Source: Leuctra nigra (Eukaryota > Arthropoda > Insecta > Plecoptera > Leuctridae). From it: a stretch of DNA of 64,000 bases. The notes under the pieces were generated by a model that was not told the DNA's origin, ran no database searches, and saw nothing but the letters and a program-made list of their open reading frames with translations. The position numbers were made by a program, and so were the translations under genes. The stretch lies in the NCBI GenBank assembly GCA_934045905.1, contig OW203768.1:1268316-1332315 (forward strand). The letters are read 5' to 3'. Positions 47,734 to 59,004 of this stretch are shown here, piece after piece; positions within the stretch are counted from its first letter, which is position 1, and each line of letters starts with the position of its first letter.

Positions 47734-48237
47734 CAACAAATACTTTACAAGAATCGCAAACGCTTGTCGCGATTTTTATAAAAGAAAACAACGAAAAATG
47801 GCGGGTCATTAATTCATGATGTTTTACGAGTGGACTGTATTATTTGAGGTTCCTGATAAAGGTGGTAGATGGCACTCGAATGTCAAATCGCAAATATGTC
47901 CAGTGGTATGGAAACAAGAACCTCGTCCCGTGTGCGATTGCGATTTGAACGTGATTCGTGTACCTGTTGCTCCTTTCAAGCTTTGCAAACATTTAGAAAA
48001 TGAAAATCTGAAAAAGAACCAATCCTTCAGAGGTTTGAAATGCTTGCCGCTAGAGCGATCCCATTTGAGTCAATTCTCCTTGTGTATTCCCAAGTAAAGA
48101 CACGATATTGCGCAAACAACACGTCATAAAACATAGGACACACATGAGATACAAACATAAACATGTCCTCGATGTCTGCTGTGTGTTGTTACCCATGAGA
48201 CTTGAACGTCGTCAACGCAATGGCGGTGACGCCTTAC

Positions 48238-48387
48238 CTTATGACGCCGTCGTCGCGACGTCGCCCCACCTCGAACTCCTTGACGCCGTCCTCCATCTGC
48301 CTGGCCCAGGGAGGTTTCACCCAGATCATGGAGGAGAGATGACCGGCGTAGCAGGCGGGCAGCAGCCAGTTCTCAATACTCAGGTGA
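48238..48387 (-). CDS. C5orf22-like: UPF0489-family protein (C5orf22 homologue), internal exon
   Basis: This is a 150-bp minus-strand exon. The acceptor is TTGTTGCAG just upstream (48388-48396) and the donor is AAG|GTAAGG (GT at 48236-48237). It encodes [17 protein letters not shown], a central part [17 protein letters not shown], and [13 protein letters not shown] recognise the LSIENW-PA-YAGH and IW-P-WA motifs from the UPF0489 family, for which human C5orf22 is the usual reference; its biochemical function is not established as far as I know. The first codon is completed by the last two bases of the preceding exon. That exon, in the 158-bp array at 59635-64000, ends in AG in the required phase, giving [14 protein letters not shown]. 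The exon length is a multiple of three, so the next exon must enter in the same phase; I could not locate it. An unspliced ORF extends past the acceptor to 48455 but that part is intronic. Confidence 0.8.
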
Positions 48388-48441
48388 CTGCAACAAGCGC
48401 AATAATACTCTGAAAACAAGTATAATTTTAAATCTCCGTAG

Positions 48442-48658
48442 GTACACTCGGCCAAACAAAACTTGAACGTTGACCAAATTTGAATGACTGCTGGTCATGT
48501 CCCATAACCAATGAAAGCTTGTTATTATCATTGAAATGTGAGGTCACCTACTAGAGTGAGACAATGAGATCGCTTAGACTGACTTCTGATGGTGCGATCT
48601 TACATTTATCAGCCTATCAGATTTATTGAACGTTCAAGTTTTGTTTGGCCAAGTGTAC
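48442..48658 (-). mobile_element. 217-bp TA-flanked MITE, copy 2
   Basis: GTACACTCGGCCAAAC at the left and GTTTGGCCAAGTGTAC at the right. The interior is the reverse complement of 12683-12899 with scattered differences and identical total length. It lies 55 bp from the UPF0489 exon acceptor, inside the intron. Confidence 0.75.
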
Positions 48659-50294
48659 ATTGTCGTTAATATTCATTAAGTCAAGTCCCGCAGGGGTTTT
48701 GGGATTTTTAACAAATGATGAAGGATCGGGATACTGAAATTTGCAAATTTGTGTGTATAAACATATTTTGTGTACTACAAGACATAAAATGGGTGCCTGG
48801 TGTAAAGGATAATGAATGGGAAGCGTAGTTTACCGTTTTGAATAGAGAATAGTCTCATTTAAGTAACAATAAATGTCGGAAATTATTTGTTATAAATTGT
48901 ATAATATAAAATTACAACCAAAAATATTGTGTTCCGACAGAAATAGAGATTTAAAAATATCAACCAATTTGGGATGTGGGAATAAGAATTGTGATCGAAA
49001 TGTATTCGTGTCTTTAGGCTATGTTCTCTAAGAAAATCAACCATATAACCAACATTTTATTATTTTTTATAAAATAATGTATAATTATTTTGTTTCCAAA
49101 TACATAAGATGTATTCTGGCAGGCAGGTTCAAGGTCACTTGGCGTGAACTCCACGACGGCGTCTGCACGGCGATCAGAGGCGACGAATCAATCAAACCCC
49201 GCAGCGTGTACATCGAACAATTACTCGGCAACAATTGCATTCTCCGTATGTGTGTTGCTTGTGTGCAACGAATACCGCTCTAAGTGGCCGGGGAACACAC
49301 CCCGCATTGTTAGCGGTGACAATGTTATCTGGAAGGCCGTGAACATGGCGGCGAGCTGCGCACAGATCTACCGGGCCGTGTGAGATGACCGCAAGATAGC
49401 GCCTGTGCAGCTAACTTGGAACGCATATTGCGCAGTTTATCATTACAAAAGTAATTTTTATAACTATTTATAAATATTATTTTAGCCCTCAGGTTATTTC
49501 AATACTACATGATTTTATTTTATACACTCATACAAACAATTATACCGATTTTCCAATTTGTGAAAAAATTAAGAAAATATTTTCTAAATATGCCATGTTT
49601 AGAAATTATCTGGGCAGCTTTTCTCAGTTTGCTAAAAAGTTTCAAAAGCAGTTTAATTGTCCAGACATTAGGGAAATTCTGATAATTTCCATCAGAAATT
49701 CTATATATTTTAAGAATCATGCCTTCCTGGAATATCTTCATCCCAACTGATTTTGTTGCTCCTGGTGATAATGAGATTAGTACAAACTATTTTTCTCATT
49801 AGCTTCTAATCGAACATGTTCCCAAATTGCATTCTCTTTATTTATAACAAAGAACACAAGAAAAGTTCCAAACAACCGACTCTCTTGAAATACATGATAA
49901 AACATGTCTAAATATTTAGTTCGACTGATACACAATCAACCCGCAGAAAATCGAAGTCATGTTGTACGTAATTGAGTCCGGTGCATTGACGAGCGCTGTC
50001 ATGAGCGAGTGAAGTAGAGTTGGGAAGTTCGATTTGAACAGAAGTTCAGAACTGCATTAGCTTGAATATTTCATGCGAAGACACAACTAGGAACAGTGAA
50101 CCTACGAGCTACAAAGTCAGACAGAAATACCAGACATTATGAATTAGTAGGCATTGAAACACTCCGAGAGATTCTTGGGATAGATATCATTTCATAAATA
50201 TTGGAATCAACTTCGGAAAATTAAAATAGTTAGGTAAAAATGTTACAAAAGTTCGTGTGAACTTTTTCTTGAGCCGTCAAGAAATAAGAACACT

Positions 50295-50365
50295 CTCATA
50301 ACTTCGCAACAATGTGAGATTTTCCATTGTTGAGATCCAGTAGGCCGAAAATGTCCTTTAGATGC
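50295..50365 (-). mobile_element. Small fragment of the hairpin-ended element
   Basis: Reverse-strand CATTTTCGGCCTACTGGATC and AACAATGGAAAATCTCACA match 43788-43830 and 52865-52910. Confidence 0.55.
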
Positions 50366-50649
50366 TTGGCGTATACCTACCTCCTGTGTTAAAATGTTCT
50401 AAATGAAGCCAAAAGCTCAGTAAGTCGAGGGTTGCTTATACATGACTTTTTATGAGTTCAGATGAAATGTTGAAAACATTTATGAATATTTTTATATTGT
50501 TCTCTTTCACCTCCAGGCCCTCGGTTTGCACACATCGCAGCCTGGCGCCTGTAACTTATCTCCCAGCATCAGGCGCCATCTCAAACACGGCTTCCTGGAA
50601 CCCGCCGCATCCACACGACAAGCAACTGTTCTAATTACTCCATGTTAAT

Positions 50650-50935
50650 TGCTCATCAGCATCACACTGATCACCAGCAGATGAAGTTGGCGAGGAGCAA
50701 GATGATGGCATCAGCAGGATCCATGGCAGATGCAGAAACATCTTTGTCTGATCTGCAGCGAGGCTAATGGCGACGGATGAATGATTGGGAGGATGATTGG
50801 GAGATGATGGTGATGGATTGGTAAGATGGACGGTGGGAAGGAGGAGGTCGTGGCCTATTAGTAAGGAACCTTCCCAGCATTTGGTTCTCGACTGAGGGAA
50901 AACATGAAAACCCTCAGTCAGGAAGGACGGCCGTC
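50650..50935 (-). mobile_element. SINE copy 8 (minus strand, no tRNA head)
   Basis: Reverse strand: CTGAGGGTTTTCATG..., AAATGCTGGGAAGGTTCC, CTACTAATAGGCC-type body, ATC-rich segment, then CGTCGCCATTAGCCTCGCTG and an additional 100 bp of 3' sequence rich in CATC/GATG. A B box is absent. Confidence 0.7.
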
Positions 50936-50957
50936 CTGATAGAAAAACAACTTATAG

Positions 50958-51234
50958 ATATTCACTTTGCACGTGATGTCATCTCATTGTTGCCTGCCAC
51001 CATCTTGATGGCACGCATAATAGCTGTGATCTCTGCTTTTTTAAATATAGGCTCCGGAGATATCTTTAGTACGAAGAGGAATCACTCACATTACAAAAAT
51101 ACATCGATTTATTTACCTCAATAAAGTTATAATCTGACCCGTCAACGTGCCAACAAAATGTCCGTCCTCAGGTGGAAAATTCAATAATTTTGCATTCGGA
51201 TATAAAACAAAAGAATGTCGTGCAAACTGAATTG
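50958..51234 (-). mobile_element. TTCATAG MITE, copy B (minus)
   Basis: Inverted relative to 26865-27172: CACGTGATGTCATCTCATTG, GGCTCCGGAGATATC and a terminal GTCGTGCAAACTGAATT. The YY1-like GATGGCGGC is mutated to GATGGTGGC. Confidence 0.65.
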
Positions 51235-52741
51235 GTATTGTGTTTTGAATACCCAGGATAAGATTATGTCCCAGTTTCTTACGGCATCACCCAACATTTC
51301 AATATTAGGTTATCAAACATTCTTCTAGCATTTATTTTTAATTTACACAGAAGAAGTTAATGCATAAACTGATGTTTCTGAAGTCTACAAAAAGTATAAA
51401 TATCTTACCTAAATAGGCACACCTTTACCTAGGTATATGTACTAGAACCTACGTAAAAAATTTTAAAAATCCCTTTCTTATAATTTTTTATTCCTAATCC
51501 TGTACTAGGGACTAAAATGAAAGTAAAAGTAAACGTAATGGAAAAGTTTTTCTTCGTCCACCCCGAGAACAAACTCTGAAATGTCAACGCAAAGGTGAGA
51601 ATTCTCGGAAACAAAAAGCAGATTCCAAACTCATTATTCAAATCGCATCGGAAATGCCCGCAGCAATGGGTGTGCGAATTACATGCAAATTGCACGTGAC
51701 AAATTGCACTCCCTGCAGTAACCATAGCAACCATGCGGTCCTCACACACACATGACATTATGCAGCTGCCTGTCAATGGCATTACAATGAGGAGTTGGAA
51801 GACGCTTGTCAGCCTGTCATTTACTTCCAAGCAGGTGATTCTCATCGAATTCGCTAATATATGCGTCATATTGCACTGCGAAAGTCGACCTTGCATATTT
51901 TTAGTTTAGTTTGTGAGGATGGGGAAATGGGTACCGGTTTTAAGTAATATTTTGGCGGTAAGCCCGAAGGGGGAATAACGGAACGCGTGCTGTTCTTCTA
52001 AAATAAGCATTAAGGTTCGTCCTCACAGAAATAAAAATTAAAACATCGAGCAGGATCGCACATTTGAAGCGCAATAAACTAATCAATACCTCACATTGGA
52101 GTAATCATTCTATTACTCTCAATTTACAACAATAAATACACGTATAATTTTTTAGTTGATCTATCAATAAACACAAGACAAGGTTAGGCCATGGAGATAT
52201 AATTTGGTTCGTTAGGCAATGTGTCCAAAATTGACGTCAAAGCTGAAATGTCCCTATTTTTCAGCAGCGAATTGAGTTTTGGCACAAATGTGGTGTTTAA
52301 AAGTTGGTGTGTCGCAAATATCGACTAAAAATGAGCCATGTTTATTATTTTTCACAACATTTCATAATTTGAATAAAGTTATGACGATTTGCAATATTAT
52401 CTCCAATGTTTAACTTTGAGTAGGTACCTACAGCAGTCTTGAGGAGGTACCTACTAGAGGTTGTAATGACCTAGGGGCTTAGGTACTCCATTGCAGTGCG
52501 TGGCAATATTTAGTTTGGTGTGTATCTCTACCTCCTCAGAGGTAGAAGGCCCTATGTCCTTTTCAATGATTCTTGAGGTGTATCATTTGAAAGGCAAGAG
52601 TCATTGTGTACGATAATACTTCAATATAATATAGTAACTTTATTTGTCATCTTTAGTCAAATTGCAATCGTTAGAGAATGCCTTGTACATGATTTCAAAA
52701 GTGTGCAACGCAAAATCGAGAAAATGGACAGTACATAAAAG

Positions 52742-54079
52742 ATCTAGTGGAGCGGTCGCTCCACCCAGCCAAGTCGTACCGTACACTCACACTCACTCAA
52801 CATACCGTAAATGCATAATAAACTGAGGAGCAGACCAACAACTTTTACTGTAAGCAACAACATGGCATTTTCGGCCTACTGGATCTTAAAATTGGAAAAT
52901 CTCACATTGTTGTTGATATATCTTAATTTCGAGCTATGGCCCACCCCACTACATATACCAAATTAGGGAACAATATGTTATGCCGTTTGCGAGCTAGAGG
53001 GCCGTGAAAAACGTGAAATTACACCTTTTAAAACCTATCTTGATCTGATGATGATGATGATATCAGGAAACACCGCAATCACCGCCACAGCCTAAACGGC
53101 TGAGCCGATCGATCTGAAATTTTCACCTCATATGCACTTTTGGCGTCTGAGGTGCCTTTTTATAAAACCAACAGGATGCCGCCATTTTGAAACCGGAAGT
53201 GACGTCATATCTCAAAAACGGCTGGACCGTTAGGAATTAAACCAGCGCCAAATGATTCAGACGGTCATCTTTATGGAATATCAATAGTTAAAGTAGAGAT
53301 GTACTATTACCGAAACCGGAAATGACGTCATGAAAATGAAGAACTAGATTTTAATGACCTCTTACTACAATAACTACATATTCAGAAGGCTTATAATGAT
53401 ACATAACATTTATAGAAATAAATTCTACGTGGCAGTAATTTCAGTCGCCATTTTGAAAACCGGAAGTGATACCATATCTCGAAAACGGCTGGACTAATTG
53501 GAACGAAGCTATCGCAATTCTTCATGGAATATCACTTTAAGCTTAGGTATATTGAGCACCAAACACAATTTTGCGTGTTAACCAATTCGGAAATGGCGAG
53601 TTTTTTTAAAGTAATTAGTCATTGTTGCTCCGATGTGTGTTACAAGTTGTGTAAATAAACTAAAAAAATAAGTGATATCCCCATACAAAAAACACTCCGT
53701 GTAAAAATACGAGCCAAGTCTCTTCAACTATAAAAAAAAATAGGTGAAATCTAAACATTCAGCACTGAAAAGTAGTGATATCAAAAAATGAGCCAAGTCA
53801 AAACTTAATTTTAAAAAACAAAATATACTTGGCGCATCGTTTTTAAGGGCATTATAGGTATATTATATATATTTAGGTACATTTGATTTTTGGCATAATG
53901 CTTCTATACTATTTATATACACGATGCGCCAAGTATATTTTGGTTTTTAAAATTAAGTTTTGACTTGGCTCATTTTTTGATATCACTACTTTTCAGTGCT
54001 GAATGTTTAGATTTCACCTATTTTTTTTTATAGTTGAAGAGACTTGGCTCGTATTTTTACACGGAGTGTTTTTTGTATG
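52742..54079 (+). mobile_element. Hairpin-ended element, copy 2 (shorter)
   Basis: Begins CTAGTGGAGCGGTCGCTCCA as in copy 1, shares about 300 bp of left sequence, has GAT repeats at 53047-53061 where copy 1 has CTT, then only three or four CCGGAA(G/A)TGA-type motifs (53191, 53319, 53459). The terminal hairpin has arms 53682-53840 and 53921-54079 (159 bp each, 80-bp loop). Arm sequence differs strongly from copy 1 although order and key motifs (CACTCCGT, GCCAAGTC, GATATCA, GGCGCATCG) are kept. Confidence 0.65.
53682..54079. repeat. Terminal hairpin of copy 2 (159-bp arms)
   Basis: The two arms are essentially perfect inverted repeats apart from a one-base homopolymer length difference. The outer ends read CATACAAAAAACACTCCG and CGGAGTGTTTTTTGTATG. 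Confidence 0.9.
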
Positions 54080-54440
54080 TACAGTATTACATTAAAAAAT
54101 ATATTTTTTTTCATACTGTGCTGAGATCAGGCATGAGCCGGCATCTACCAGTGAGCAGTTGAACTAGCCCACACGCGCGGGAAATCGAGGAATCATTTAA
54201 AAGTTGCACACAAAAAGTTCCTCATGGAGTAGGTATTCTGTTGACGAGTACATGTTACTTGTTTAATATGACGACGGGGCAATCATAGCCCTCAACGATA
54301 AGAGGAAAGTTCGTATTAACAACTGTTCCGACCTGAAGAAACTAACTCCTTCAAAAGACATACTCTTAACGTCACCTTCCGAGTAGAACCGAAGATGATG
54401 TACCTTCCGATCATTTTCATTAGGTATATCTTAAGTGCCA

Positions 54441-54468
54441 TTTAATTTAATTTAATTTAATTTTAACT
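54441..54468 (+). repeat. TTTAA pentamer repeat
   Basis: Four to five units of TTTAA in the presumed 5' region of the LINE. It may mark the tail of an older element and hence a boundary. Confidence 0.8.
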
Positions 54469-54653
54469 CTATTTGTTGTAGGCACTTGTAATGAGTGGGA
54501 TCCAACTCTTACCTCATATTTAGTCTAGTTGTTTGGATTAATCTCTAAACCGAACCCTACTGAGTTGTTGGCTATTAGTTGTCCTCCTTTCTTATCAATT
54601 CATAGTACATAAGATATAATATTATACTTTCTATTAATAATTAATTAATAATT

Positions 54654-57600
54654 ATGCGTAACTTTATAAATAATCTAGATGACTTGGAGGTGGACACCGA
54701 ATTGTGCAGGAGCGGGGAGAGGATGAGGAGTGTGTACGAGTTCTATAATGGACCAAAAATTGCACATTTAAATATTAGAGGTATTACAAAAAACTTTGAT
54801 GAATTTGCGGTTATTATACAGGACTTAGGTATTTCATTTGATATAATTGTCCTTAGTGAAACTCATCTAAAATATGATACTAATATGTTTTCTCTACCAG
54901 GTTATACTCTAATCAACTCTTTAAATAAATCAACAACTTTTGATGGCGTGTCTATTCTAATAAGGGAAGACTCTTTTGATACATTTGAATATAAGCTATT
55001 AACTGAATACTCGGAAGCAAATGTTGTTGCTGTAACTGCTAGCAAAAACAACGAAACATTTGAAATCGTTGCTGTGTACAGGTCTCCTTCAGGTGACGCT
55101 AGCACTTTCGTGCAAGAACTTGAAGTGAACTTTAAACACACAAAGACACATACCATTCTTATTGGCGATATCAATATTAACATAAAGGAGAACGCAACGT
55201 GTGAATCGGCCCTTACCAATGATTATTTAAACTGTTTATACTCTAAAGGGTTTGTATCTCACATCAATAATTTTACAAGAGTCACACAAAATTCCAAGAC
55301 ATGTATCGACCATATCTTCCTTCAATCCAACACTGTTAATAATGATCTTAAATCAGCTATCTTTACAACCTCCACTACTGATCACTACTTGACATGTCTA
55401 GGATGGAAAGGCAATGTTTTAGAGCAACCACAAGAGAAACTTATTAGAAACAGATCCATCATTGATTACAAATTACTTCGCGACAACATAGAACAACAAT
55501 CTTGGCACGCAATTCTTGAAACCACAGATCCTAATTTATCTTCTGTGCTATTCGAAGAAATCTTACAAGATCAGATTCTAATTGCCACTAAAGTTAAGAA
55601 AATTCCATCATGTACTAAAAAGATCAAACCATGGATTACCAATGGCATTATAATATCTATTCGCCAAAGGAATAAACTTAATAAAAAACTATTAAAAGAT
55701 CCAAGTAATGCACAACTTCGAAGCATTTACAAAATCTATCGGAATAAAATTAACGCATTAGTCAAGCGCGCGAAGAACGACTACTATAAAAATAAACTAA
55801 GCGAAGCTAAAGGGGACTGTAAAGAGGTATGGAAGATTATTAATGAAATCACTAATAATAAAAAACCGTGTCAACAGATTAAAAAATTAGAAACATCCGA
55901 GGGACTAGTAAATACATCAGAAAATTCTCTATTAATTGCTGACACATTCGTCAATTTCTTTAGCAATATTGGGAGTGAAATGGCGGAGAAAATTATCAAT
56001 GACACTTGTACTGTGAATGACAACAACGATCAAAATGTCAACCAAATCCAACCTAATTCAATATATATGTCACCGGTGACCGAGCCTGAAATAATTATTC
56101 ACATCCACAATCTAAAAGTGGACACTGCAACAGGCATTGACGGAATAAGTACACGGGTTCTAAAAGCCGTAAAAGATTTCATTGCAACTCCACTTCAACA
56201 TATTTTTAACACTAGTATAGAGACCGGGATATATCCCACTAGTTTTAAGACTGCTATCATAAAGCCTTTATACAAGAAAGGTTCCCAAACATCAGTTGGC
56301 AACTACAGACCTATCTCACTCCTTACTAACATATCTAAGATTTTTGAAAAATGCATAAAAAGTAGAATATATGACTTCCTAGAATTAAACCACTTAATAT
56401 CTTCCAACCAATACGGATTCCGATCAGGTATGGGAACTAGTGATGCAATTATGGAAATAAGTAAGTGTATTCACTCTGAATTAGATAGTGGTAGCAAATC
56501 TCTAGCAGTTTTCTTGGATTTGGCTAAAGCCTTCGATACGGTCTCTCACCCAATCCTTTTTCAAAAGCTATATCGTGTAGGTATAAGGGGAATTGCATTG
56601 GAATTAGTTAAAAGTTACCTCACAGAAAGAATCCAATTTGTTAAAATTAATAACACAATCTCCAAATCTCGAAAAATCGAATTCGGCGTTCCCCAAGGCA
56701 CAGTACTAGGCCCTCTATTATTTTTAATATATATGAATGACTTGTGTAACCTGAATATATGTGGCAAAATCATAACATTTGCAGACGATACGGTGCTTTT
56801 ATTCTCAGGTCGATCCTGGGGGAGTGTTCACACCTTAGCGGAGACTGAAATATCCAAGGTAACCAACTGGCTTAATAGCAACCTCCTTACTCTCAACAAA
56901 GATAAAACAATGTATATAACATTCTCTCTGCGTAGCAATTCCCAGCCTATTCACTCAGAAATAAGAATACATTCGTCCTCCTGTACATCTACGTCCTCCG
57001 CGACAAGCTCGATATGCAAATGTCACGCCATAGGAAAAGTATCAGCAACCAAATATTTAGGAATCAGCATTGACCAGCACATGAGATGGGATGTACACAT
57101 ATCTAATATTACTAAGAAATTGAGGTACTGCATACTTAAGCTGTATTTACTAAGGAATATTCTTGATTTTAAAAACCAAAAAATGGTATATTATGCTATA
57201 GCGCACTCTATTCTACAGTACGGTATAATTGGATGGGGAGGCACGTACGACAACCATTTACGACCACTTATAACTATGCAGAAAAGGTTACTTAAAATCA
57301 TGCTGAAAGTCCACTGGCAATATCCCTCTGATTTGGTTTTTAAAGACACTCAAGTCCCTCAAGTTCGAAAAGTCTATACACATGTACTGATTAACCATAT
57401 ACATGCGCATCCACCATCAATACCTAACACAGCTCTATTAAGCAGACAGAAATTACGTTTAAAAAACTCGCTTCCCCTAACAAGAGTCAACAGAACCGCC
57501 ACGCAAAGACATGGTATTTACCTTGGTCCTAAATTATATAATATTGTACCCGAATCAATTCGAAGCACAACTAACAAAAAACATTTTGCATTGTTCACAA

Positions 57601-57683
57601 AGGACTGGATCAAATCTTACCCAATAGACGAAATCAACGATATAATTAACTCGAACACCCTATTCAGGAAGAAACGCGTTTAG
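54654..57683 (+). CDS. LINE polyprotein: APE endonuclease and reverse transcriptase (1009 aa)
   Basis: The protein would nick target DNA and reverse-transcribe its own RNA at the nick. The N-terminal third is an APE-type endonuclease with the expected residues: N40 (HLNIRG), E69 (LSETH), Y142 (VYRSP), D172 and N174 (GDININ) and D243-H244 (TTDHY). The RT domain spans about 470-800: GIDGIS (494-499), KPLYKKGS with NYRPISLL (537-556), motif A FLDLAKAFD (D622), motif B GVPQGTVLGPLLF (678-690) and motif C FADD (D711, D712). The C-terminal region, about 850-1009, has the LINE-typical YGIIGWGG and GPKLYNIVPESIR. No RNase H domain or zinc knuckle is visible. The ATG is preceded by an in-frame TAA at 54642-54644, fixing the start region. 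There are no internal stops or frameshifts, suggesting recent activity. Clade is probably CR1/L2/Jockey-like; a phylogeny would be needed. Confidence 0.9.
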   Translation: MRNFINNLDDLEVDTELCRSGERMRSVYEFYNGPKIAHLNIRGITKNFDEFAVIIQDLGISFDIIVLSETHLKYDTNMFSLPGYTLINSLNKSTTFDGVSILIREDSFDTFEYKLLTEYSEANVVAVTASKNNETFEIVAVYRSPSGDASTFVQELEVNFKHTKTHTILIGDININIKENATCESALTNDYLNCLYSKGFVSHINNFTRVTQNSKTCIDHIFLQSNTVNNDLKSAIFTTSTTDHYLTCLGWKGNVLEQPQEKLIRNRSIIDYKLLRDNIEQQSWHAILETTDPNLSSVLFEEILQDQILIATKVKKIPSCTKKIKPWITNGIIISIRQRNKLNKKLLKDPSNAQLRSIYKIYRNKINALVKRAKNDYYKNKLSEAKGDCKEVWKIINEITNNKKPCQQIKKLETSEGLVNTSENSLLIADTFVNFFSNIGSEMAEKIINDTCTVNDNNDQNVNQIQPNSIYMSPVTEPEIIIHIHNLKVDTATGIDGISTRVLKAVKDFIATPLQHIFNTSIETGIYPTSFKTAIIKPLYKKGSQTSVGNYRPISLLTNISKIFEKCIKSRIYDFLELNHLISSNQYGFRSGMGTSDAIMEISKCIHSELDSGSKSLAVFLDLAKAFDTVSHPILFQKLYRVGIRGIALELVKSYLTERIQFVKINNTISKSRKIEFGVPQGTVLGPLLFLIYMNDLCNLNICGKIITFADDTVLLFSGRSWGSVHTLAETEISKVTNWLNSNLLTLNKDKTMYITFSLRSNSQPIHSEIRIHSSSCTSTSSATSSICKCHAIGKVSATKYLGISIDQHMRWDVHISNITKKLRYCILKLYLLRNILDFKNQKMVYYAIAHSILQYGIIGWGGTYDNHLRPLITMQKRLLKIMLKVHWQYPSDLVFKDTQVPQVRKVYTHVLINHIHAHPPSIPNTALLSRQKLRLKNSLPLTRVNRTATQRHGIYLGPKLYNIVPESIRSTTNKKHFALFTKDWIKSYPIDEINDIINSNTLFRKKRV

Positions 57684-58111
57684 TTAAAACATTCTCGTAA
57701 ACTTTCAACTAAATTTGTACATTATAGAATTAGTCCACGTTCTTGTCCGCTCCGTGTCATCCTGTGCAATGTTGGTGCTCCACTTTAGTGTATTGTTCTG
57801 GTTAAATTTAAATTTATGTTATATTAAATTAGATTTAGGTTATTATATTAGATCTGTATAAGTTAAAGCATATAAAATAATCGTTAATATATTTATCAGC
57901 TTCAATCTGTTCTTATAGCTGTGTAGGGAATATATTTAATTATCTATACTTCCTTCTGTATTATGTTCCTACTATTTTGAAGTTATTAACTATTATTATT
58001 ATCACATACTCAGGTCACTATTGATAGTAAGTAGCCCTGATAAATGCTGTTTAAAGATAATTTTTATATAATAATACACTCATTACCGACTATTATTACT
58101 GTTCTATGGTG

Positions 58112-58148
58112 CCCATACACAAGTGAGGGCCTCCCTCACTTATATGGG
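58112..58148 (+). promoter_or_regulatory. LINE 3'-UTR stem-loop
   Basis: AAGTGAGGG (58121-58129) and CCCTCACTT (58133-58141) pair perfectly around CCT. The outer CCCATA (58112-58117) and TATGGG (58143-58148) extend the stem across a small internal loop. It sits about 45 nt before the pentamer tail. 3' stem-loops are known RT-recognition elements in some LINEs; that role here is inference. Confidence 0.75.
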
Positions 58149-58544
58149 TATCCCCCCTTGCAATGTAACAAAAACTATTTTACAAATAAAGAAATTATCT
58201 TATCTTATCTTATCTTATCTTTATCTTTAGTTATGGTAACCATTTAATGACTCTACTGACTCTAATGATTTTTATACATGTATCTTTATACAATATAACT
58301 ATGTAGTAACCAAATTAATTAAATTTAATTCTAAAGAAATGGCAGAGACAGAAAATAATGATTGGATGTTATGGGTGTGACTTCTTTGAACACCCGTAAC
58401 GCCATGGACTGGCCCCCATAATGTTTTGTACATTTATGGCTGAATAAACAACTGGGAAGTCTCCTCTAACAACACAAATAGGAAATAATCACAAACACTC
58501 TCTCACTTGAGAAATGGAAAATTTGCATTCATAAAAATCAATTT

Positions 58545-58680
58545 CAAATGTCATTGTATATTTTGGCGGGAAAAACGGCATTTAATGAGAATCAGGAAAG
58601 TGATGCCATTTCTAAGTCCACAACAATGTGTTACAACTGACAATGAGATATGAATTATGACGTCAATGTCAATATTTTTA
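58545..58680 (-). repeat. Dispersed repeat, copy B
   Basis: Inverted relative to 29255-29400 (TATTTTGGCGGGAA, AGTCCACAACAATGTG, TGACGTCAATG). Confidence 0.45.
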
Positions 58681-58760
58681 ATCTATCAAACTTTATAAAT
58701 CCATTTCGAGAATAGGTGCTATTAAACCCACAACAAAAGTACGAACATCAAAGTAACGTA

Positions 58761-58946
58761 TAAAGGTACGTTTACAGCTCGGCGCTGACCGCCTGACGTT
58801 CGACGTTCAGCGCTGAGAGATGAACATGGTTTATCTTTTGACCTTGAACGCCAGCGCTTGTGCGCACACCGTTTAGCCTCCTTATTGGCCAACGACGAGC
58901 GCTCGCAGCGCTGAGCGTCGAACGTCGAGCTGTAAACATACCTTTA
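58761..58946. mobile_element. 186-bp MITE, termini TAAAGGTAYGTTTACAGCTC
   Basis: The left TAAAGGTACGTTTACAGCTC and right GAGCTGTAAACATACCTTTA are inverted repeats, followed by CGTTCGACG-type GC-rich subterminal repeats. Any target duplication would be TA or a few bases. Confidence 0.75.
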
Positions 58947-59004
58947 GTCAGCAACGTCATTAATACAAAATTATTTTAAAATCTATTTTATAAGAGACTT
59001 TCCT

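Larger units (their letters stand above)
54100..58222 (+). mobile_element. Non-LTR retrotransposon with intact ORF
   Basis: A 5' region of about 550 bp (left boundary not defined, taken just after the hairpin element) is followed by one long ORF, a 500-bp 3' UTR with a strong stem-loop (58112-58148), AATAAA (58185-58190) and a (TTATC) pentamer tail (58194-58222). Simple-repeat tails in place of poly-A are known for CR1/L2-related and some other LINE groups. No ORF1 with zinc knuckles is seen upstream, so the element is either single-ORF or 5' truncated. Orientation is opposite to the host UPF0489 gene whose intron it occupies. Confidence 0.85.

Noticed and set aside
47816..48097. Plus-strand 93-codon ORF next to the UPF0489 exon
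   Set aside because: Opposite strand to the gene, no splice pattern and only vague resemblance; treated as chance.
51429..51896. Minus-strand 155-codon ORF
   Set aside because: Longest unexplained ORF in the intron, but no recognisable domain, no homology I can name and low-complexity ends; probably chance.
54902..55219. Minus-strand 105-codon ORF
   Set aside because: Shadow of the LINE ORF on the other strand.
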